From positions 1 through 64,000 of the forward strand of contig NZ_JOIY01000025.1 of assembly GCF_000720185.1 (NCBI RefSeq): 64,000 nucleotides of DNA, read 5' to 3'. Below the pieces are notes generated by a model. It was not told where the DNA came from, made no database searches, and worked only from the letters and a program-made list of their open reading frames with translations. Numbering within the stretch: position 1 is the first letter of the stretch; each line of letters starts with the position of its first letter. Positions 59,900-64,000 of this stretch are shown piece after piece. The DNA comes from Streptomyces sp. NRRL S-340 (GTDB taxonomy: Bacteria > Actinomycetota > Actinomycetes > Streptomycetales > Streptomycetaceae). The position numbers and the translations under genes were made by a program.

Positions 59900-59943
59900 C
59901 GTTGGGAGGTCCAACGGTAATCCGAGTTCATTGGGAAGTCCAA
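59900..59943. promoter_or_regulatory. Duplicated MarR-type operator in divergent gap
   Basis: Two related inverted repeats: CGTTGG-N5-CCAACG (59900-59916) and TTGG-N5-CCAA (59931-59943). Both read TTGGGA(G/A)GTCCAACGG, spaced about 30 bp (three helical turns), between the quinone reductase and MarR genes. Confidence 0.7.
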
Positions 59944-59967
59944 CGGTTTTTTCGCTAGGCTGCCGTC

Positions 59968-60411
59968 ATGTCCGACGCCGAAGCACCCCTCGCCGAGATC
60001 CGTTCCCTGCCCAGCTGGCTCCTCGGCCGGGCCGCCGCACGGGGGAGGGGGCTGGTCGCCGAGGCGCTCGCCGCGGAGGGGCTGAAGATGTGGCACCACG
60101 TGGTGCTCTCCGCGGTCCGCGACCTCGGCCCGGTCGCCCAGGCCGACCTCGGGCGCGGTGTGGGGCTCGACCCCAAGGACCTGGTCGGCGTCCTCAACGA
60201 CCTGCAGGCCGCCGGTCACGTGCTGCGCGAACCCGACCCCGCCGACCGGCGCAAGAACGCGGTCTCCCTCACCGCACAGGGCGCCCGGCTGCTGGCACGC
60301 TGCGAGCTGGCCGCCCGCGAGGCCAACGCGACGCTGCTCGCGCCGCTGTCGCCGGAGGAACGCGACGTCTTCATGGACCTGCTGGTCCGGGTGTCGGACA
60401 CCAGGGAGTGA
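59968..60411 (+). CDS. MarR family transcriptional regulator
   Basis: 147 residues with the MarR winged helix: LGPVAQADLGRGVGLDPKDLVGVLNDL in parts, then the wing DPADRRKNAVSLTAQG. MarR dimers usually repress a neighbouring detoxification gene and release DNA on binding phenolic or oxidised ligands. The divergent quinone reductase gene and the duplicated operator make autoregulation and control of that gene likely. ATG 59968 has no strong ribosome site. Confidence 0.9.
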   Translation: MSDAEAPLAEIRSLPSWLLGRAAARGRGLVAEALAAEGLKMWHHVVLSAVRDLGPVAQADLGRGVGLDPKDLVGVLNDLQAAGHVLREPDPADRRKNAVSLTAQGARLLARCELAAREANATLLAPLSPEERDVFMDLLVRVSDTRE

Positions 60412-60830
60412 CGGCCGCGCGGACACCCTGCGTCAACGACGTCCGTGCCCGGTGGCCGCGGGACGCGCACCCGGGCACGACCGTGGTGCGCAGGTCAGAA
60501 AGCGGCGAGGCGTGCGTCGCGGAGCGACGCGGCGCGCACTCCGGGGCGTAGGCGCCGGGGCGGCAGGCCGAGCGCCCGCCGCCGGGGCGGTACGCCCGGT
60601 GCGCGCCGGCGCCTACGCCCGGCTTGGCGGTGGGCGGTGGGCCGGCACGTCGGAACGCGGGCGGCGGCGCGTACGCCGGGACGCAGGGGTCGAATGGCGC
60701 GACGGGGCCCTGCGGAGGAGGGGGTGCTTACCCGCGGCCGGGCCTCGTCGCTGTGTCGCGGGAGGGGCCGCCGTCGTGTCGCGGGAGGGGGCCCTCGCCG
60801 GGCGGCCCGCGGGCCGCCCCGGACCACCCC
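60412..60830. other. 419-base gap with no supported gene
   Basis: Lies between the convergent MarR and fdhD genes. It contains GC-rich low-complexity sequence including two GTGTCGCGGGAGGGG units (near 60750-60790) and no recognisable gene or clear terminator. Confidence 0.5.
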
Positions 60831-61679
60831 TCAGCCCTGGGCCGCCGGGGTCCGCAGGGCGATGCGCTCCTCGCCCGCGTACACGTTCATGGAGGCGCCC
60901 CGCAGGAAGCCCACCAGGGTCAGTCCGGTCTCCGCGGCCAGGTCCACGGCCAGCGAGGACGGTGCCGAGACCGCCGCCAGGACCGGGATGCCCGCCATCA
61001 CGGCCTTCTGTGCCAGCTCGAAGGAGGCCCGGCCGGACACCAGCAGGATCGTGCGGGACAGCGGCAGGTCGCCGTTCTGCAGGGCGCGGCCGACCAGTTT
61101 GTCGACCGCGTTGTGCCGGCCCACGTCCTCCCGTATGTCCAGCAGCTCACCGTCCTCGGAGAACAGGGCCGCCGCGTGCAGGCCGCCGGTCCGGTCGAAG
61201 ACCCGCTGGGCCGCGCGCAGCCGGTCGGGCAGGCTCGTGAGCAGGCCGGGCGTGACGCGCACGGGAGGCTCGTCGGCGATCGGCCAGCGGGCCGTCGTAC
61301 GGACCGCGTCCAGGCTGGCCTTGCCGCACAGGCCGCAGGAGGAGGTGGTGTAGACGTTGCGTTCGAGGGTGATGTCGGGCAGGACGACGTCCGGCGCCGT
61401 CCGCACGTCCACCACGTTGTACGTGTTCGCCCCGTCCGCGGTCGCGCCGGCGCAGTACACGATGTTGACCAGGTCCGACGCCGCGCCCAGCACGCCCTCG
61501 CTGACCAGGAAGCCCGCGGCCAGCGCGAAGTCGTCGCCCGGGGTGCGCATGGTGATGGCGAGCTGCCTGCCGTTGAGCCGGATCTCCAGGGGCTCCTCGG
61601 CCACCAGCGTGTCCGGGCGGGCGGAGACGGCCCCGTCCCGGATGCGGAGCACCTTGCGTCGTTCCGTGACTCGTCCCAT
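60831..61679 (-). CDS. fdhD: Formate dehydrogenase accessory sulfurtransferase FdhD
   Basis: 282 residues. TLVAEEPLEIRLNG, IAITMRTPGDDFALAAGFLVSEG in parts, the sulfur-carrying Cys pair in TTSSCGLCGKASL and DVGRHNAVDKLVGRAL, FLRGASMNVYAGEERI mark FdhD, which transfers sulfur from IscS to the molybdenum cofactor of formate dehydrogenase. The ATG at 61679 is the family start. Immediately upstream is a decayed formate-dehydrogenase-like ferredoxin gene, so the target enzyme must be encoded elsewhere if FdhD is still used. Confidence 0.92.
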   Translation of the reverse strand: MGRVTERRKVLRIRDGAVSARPDTLVAEEPLEIRLNGRQLAITMRTPGDDFALAAGFLVSEGVLGAASDLVNIVYCAGATADGANTYNVVDVRTAPDVVLPDITLERNVYTTSSCGLCGKASLDAVRTTARWPIADEPPVRVTPGLLTSLPDRLRAAQRVFDRTGGLHAAALFSEDGELLDIREDVGRHNAVDKLVGRALQNGDLPLSRTILLVSGRASFELAQKAVMAGIPVLAAVSAPSSLAVDLAAETGLTLVGFLRGASMNVYAGEERIALRTPAAQG

Positions 61680-61687
61680 TGTCCTGA

Positions 61688-62116
61688 TCAGCCCCGGTTC
61701 TGTGCGTGCTGGTAGCCGAAACGGCCCTTGATGCAGAGTTGCCGTGGGCCACCGGGCCGTCGTGCGGCGAGGTGACCTCGACGATCTCATTGTCCTGCAC
61801 GTGGAGCGTGAGGCTGCAGCCCACTCCGCGGTACGCGCACACCGGGGCCGTCTCCGTCTGCCCGGACTCGTCCCAGGTACCCGCCGTCCGCACGTCGAAC
61901 TCCGACCGGCACGACAGCGGGCCCGTGGGGGCACGCTTCGACGCGGTCGCCGCAGTACGCACACGCCGGGTCGGGCAGCGCAGCGTCGTGCTCCGCGGCG
62001 ATCCCGGCGTCGAAGCCGCGCCCGGCGACGGGGACCGCGAACGTGTTCCGCCACCGCTCGCCGCACGCGTCGTGCGTGCACGTCCGCGCGGACCCGGGCC
62101 TGACGGAAGGCGACAA
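61688..62116 (-). pseudogene. Remnant of a formate-dehydrogenase/NuoG-type iron-sulfur (ferredoxin-domain) protein
   Basis: Three minus-strand frames give consecutive pieces of one protein family. Frame 1: FAVPVAGRGFD, PACAYCGDRVEACP. Then a C-run of five (62-base scale: TGCCCCCACGGG at about 61924-61935) shifts to frame 2: SEFDVRTAGTWDES, GVGCSLTLHVQDNEIVEVTSPHDGP, split here; then AACTCTGC (about 61733-61740, one C short of AACCTCTGC) shifts to frame 3: LCIKGRFGYQHAQNRG, stop at 61688. Two cluster cysteines have become Arg by TGC to CGC (CAYCGDR, CAYRGVGC). The N-terminal half is missing, replaced by the divergent KAS III gene. The frames and substitutions are visible; the family comes from recalled homologues. 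Confidence 0.8.
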
Positions 62117-62216
62117 GGCGAGCGGGTGTTTCCTGTGGCTTCGCCTGCCGTCCTACCCGTGGGTCACTGATCAGACTGGTGAACCCGCAACCCAAGGCAA
62201 CGAGGGGGACCCTCCC

Positions 62217-63164
62217 ATGAACGGCTCGCGCATCGCCGCCGTCGGCCACTACCAGCCCGCCAAGGTGCTCACCAACGAGGACCTGGCCGCCCTGGTCGAC
62301 ACCAGCGACGCATGGATCACCAGCCGCGTGGGCATCCGCACCCGGCACATCGCCGGGCCGGACGAGCCGGTCGACGAACTCGCCGCGCACGCCGCGGCGA
62401 AGGCGCTCGCGGCCGCCGGGCGCACGCCGGCCGACATCGACCTGGTCCTGGTCGCCACCTCCACGGCCGTGGACCGTTCCCCCAACACCGCCGCCCGCGT
62501 CGCGGCCCGCCTCGGCGTCCCGAGCCCCGCCGCGATGGACGTCAACGTCGTGTGCGCCGGCTTCACCCACGCGCTGGCCACCGCGGACCACACCGTGCGC
62601 GCGGGGGCCGCGACCCGCGCCCTGGTCATCGGCGCCGACAAGATGTCCGACGTCACCGACTGGAGCGACCGCACCACCTGCGTCCTCGTCGGCGACGGCG
62701 CCGGGGCCGCCGTGGTCGAGGCCTGCGCGCCGGGCGAGAGCGCGGGAATCGGGCCGGTGCTGTGGGGTTCCGTGCCCGAGATGGGACACGCGGTACGGAT
62801 CGAGGGCACGCCCCCGCGGTTCGCCCAGGAGGGCCAGAGCGTCTACCGGTGGGCCACCACCCGCCTGCCGCCGCTCGCCCGGCAGACCTGCGAGCGGGCG
62901 GGCATCGCCCCCGAGGACCTCGCCGCCGTCGTCCTGCACCAGGCGAACCTGCGGATCATCGAACCGCTCGCCGACCGGCTCGGCGCGGCCGGCGCGGTCG
63001 TCGCCCGCGACGTCTGCGAGTCCGGCAACACCTCGGCCGCCAGCATCCCGCTGGCCCTGTCCAAACTGATCGAGCGGGGCGAGGTGCGGACCGGTGACCC
63101 GGTGCTCCTGTTCGGCTTCGGCGGCAACCTCTCCTACGCGGGGCAGGTCGTGCGCTGCCCGTGA
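62217..63164 (+). CDS. Beta-ketoacyl-ACP synthase III (FabH-like)
   Basis: 315 residues with the complete Cys-His-Asn triad: VNVVCAGFTHALA, VVLHQANLRIIE and ESGNTSAASIPLAL. SDAWITSRVGIRTRHIA and GDGAGAAVVEAC are further family signatures. KAS III condenses acyl-CoA with malonyl-ACP to start fatty acid or polyketide synthesis. No other fatty-acid or polyketide synthase gene is adjacent, so it is a stand-alone paralogue of the main FabH. The ATG at 62217 follows GAGGGGG. Confidence 0.92.
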   Translation: MNGSRIAAVGHYQPAKVLTNEDLAALVDTSDAWITSRVGIRTRHIAGPDEPVDELAAHAAAKALAAAGRTPADIDLVLVATSTAVDRSPNTAARVAARLGVPSPAAMDVNVVCAGFTHALATADHTVRAGAATRALVIGADKMSDVTDWSDRTTCVLVGDGAGAAVVEACAPGESAGIGPVLWGSVPEMGHAVRIEGTPPRFAQEGQSVYRWATTRLPPLARQTCERAGIAPEDLAAVVLHQANLRIIEPLADRLGAAGAVVARDVCESGNTSAASIPLALSKLIERGEVRTGDPVLLFGFGGNLSYAGQVVRCP

Positions 63165-63464
63165 GGCGCGGGCCGGTCGGGAGCATCACCGGCGGCCCGG
63201 GGAACCCGGGCGAACAGGGCGGCTCGGCGACCCGGGCGGCGGGGACGGGTGCACGGGCCGGATGCGGCGCGTCTTCGTGCGTCTTCCTACGTCTTCGCGT
63301 GTCTTCGCGTGTCTTCGCCGGGTCTCCGGGCGCGCGGTGCGCCGTAGACTGTAGACGAAAGACAATCCACACTGGTGACCGATGATCCGCTGCGCCGGAT
63401 CGCCGCACCGGTGGCGGTGTCCCGCCTCCGTCCGCTGTGCAGGGCCCGCCGAGGAGGGACCGCG
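63165..63464. other. 300-base gap with repeats upstream of the GntR gene
   Basis: Contains the 10-bp tandem repeat at 63271-63320 and a direct repeat GTAGAC at 63344-63349 and 63351-63356 followed by GAAAGAC, a possible GntR/FadR-type half-site cluster. No gene is supported. Confidence 0.5.
63271..63320. repeat. Five 10-bp tandem repeats GTCTTCNNNN
   Basis: GTCTTC recurs at exact 10-base spacing (63271, 63281, 63291, 63301, 63311); the third and fourth units are identical (GTCTTCGCGT). A sixth, degenerate GGTCTCC follows. The period equals one DNA turn. Confidence 0.9.
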
Positions 63465-64000
63465 ATGTCGTCGACCGGACTGCCGCAGGGAGCCGTGCCC
63501 CGGCTCGAACGCCCCGGACCGCTGCGCGACCGCGTCTACCAGGCGCTGCTCGAACTCATCACCACCCGCGCGCTCCAGCCGGGCCAGCACCTGGTCGAGA
63601 GCGAACTCGCCGGCCACCTCGGTGTCTCCCGGCAGCCGGTGCGAGAGGCGCTGCAACGGCTGAACACCGAGGGGTGGGTCGATCTGCGGCCCGCCCAGGG
63701 CGCGTTCGTGCACGAGCCCACCGAGGAGGAAGCCGACCAGCTCCTCACCGTCCGTACGCTGCTGGAGGCCGAGGCCGCCCGGCTGGCCGCGGTGCACGCG
63801 GACGACGCCAGTGTCGCGGCCCTGCGGGAGCTGTGCGCGCAGGGCGAGCAGGCTGTCGCCGCCGACGACGTGGACACCGCCGTCGCCCTCAACGCCCGTT
63901 TCCACGCCCGTCTCATGGACCTGGCGGGCAACGTCGTCCTCGCCGAGCTGGCCGCGCAGGTGGACCGCCGGGTGCGCTGGTACTACACGCCGGTGGCCCG
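63465..64000 (+). CDS. GntR family transcriptional regulator (FadR/FCD type), partial at window end
   Basis: At least 178 residues, open to the window edge. The winged HTH is RVYQALLELITTRALQPGQHL, VSRQPVREALQRLNTEGWVDLRP (in parts), followed by the all-helical FCD domain (LLTVRTLLEAEAARLAA, LNARFHARLMDLAGN with an expected metal-binding His, RRVRWYYTPVA). FCD regulators respond to organic acids. AGGAGGGAC lies five bases before the ATG at 63465. Its target is not shown by the window. Confidence 0.88.
   Translation, partial: MSSTGLPQGAVPRLERPGPLRDRVYQALLELITTRALQPGQHLVESELAGHLGVSRQPVREALQRLNTEGWVDLRPAQGAFVHEPTEEEADQLLTVRTLLEAEAARLAAVHADDASVAALRELCAQGEQAVAADDVDTAVALNARFHARLMDLAGNVVLAELAAQVDRRVRWYYTPVA

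Noticed and set aside
62217..63164. KAS III as part of a polyketide or other biosynthetic cluster
   Set aside because: No carrier protein, ketosynthase, acyltransferase or tailoring genes flank it; neighbours are fdhD and a GntR regulator.

Overview
This 64 kb window has very high GC content with strong G/C preference at third codon positions. Together with GTG/TTG starts, stop/start overlaps of the ATGA and GTGA type, a ten-gene gas vesicle cluster in the order gvpO-A-F-G-Y-Z-J-L-S-K, CebR- and CsnR-type operators and many actinobacterial families (F420-dependent oxidoreductase, DUF5107, DUF6158, DUF6204, XRE/MmyB regulators), it points to a Streptomyces chromosome. Nothing indicates a plasmid or prophage. 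No tRNA, rRNA, CRISPR array or insertion sequence was seen.

Layout. 0-0.3 kb: 5' part of a peptidoglycan hydrolase gene whose start looks disrupted. 0.4-5.4 kb: a tightly packed peptidase operon (M55 D-aminopeptidase, M20, S9, S66) suited to breaking down D-amino-acid or cell-wall peptides, followed by a secreted S15/CocE-type hydrolase at 5.6 kb. 7.4-12.5 kb: acetyltransferase, small DUF protein, DUF5107 carbohydrate-type protein, VOC protein, Holin-X membrane protein and an F420 oxidoreductase. 12.7-23.4 kb: one co-directional block of NDH-2-like dehydrogenase, transketolase, LigD-type polymerase domain and the complete gvp cluster. 23.4-30.2 kb: membrane peptide, methyltransferase, PAP2/lipid kinase fusion, histidine phosphatase, ABC-F ATPase and a Vms1/eRF1-like protein. 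30.5-37.7 kb: DJ-1/PfpI protein, DUF2795 protein, secreted protein, a lysine-free aminotransferase-like protein coupled to a metallo-beta-lactamase-fold hydrolase, DedA protein and a second MBL hydrolase. 37.9-45.8 kb: holin/phosphodiesterase fusion, OsmC, an orphan DnaK, two XRE regulators and an ADP-ribosylglycohydrolase. 45.9-53 kb: carbinolamine dehydratase, methyltransferases, a CebR-box-controlled GH5/GH6 cellulase pair and a CsnR-box-controlled GH75 chitosanase. 53-64 kb: aldo/keto reductase, long-chain acyl-CoA ligase, LysR/SBF-transporter pair, quinone reductase/MarR pair, FdhD beside a decayed formate-dehydrogenase-type ferredoxin gene, KAS III and the start of a GntR regulator.

How the genes work together. 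Two themes recur. The first is secreted polymer and peptide degradation (peptidases, cellulases, chitosanase), with family-specific operators visible upstream. The second is stress or dormancy physiology (gas vesicle proteins, DnaK, OsmC, DJ-1/PfpI, NDH-2, ABC-F, Vms1-like protein). Four genes in the second group carry upstream sequences matching the Streptomyces sigma-B consensus GNNT-N14-16-GGGTAC; this is pattern matching by eye and was not scored. The features most worth follow-up are the lysine-free aminotransferase-like protein, the oppositely charged low-complexity tails of the gvp proteins, the frameshifted ferredoxin remnant next to fdhD, the repeat-tailed NDH-2 and the His-rich methyltransferase.
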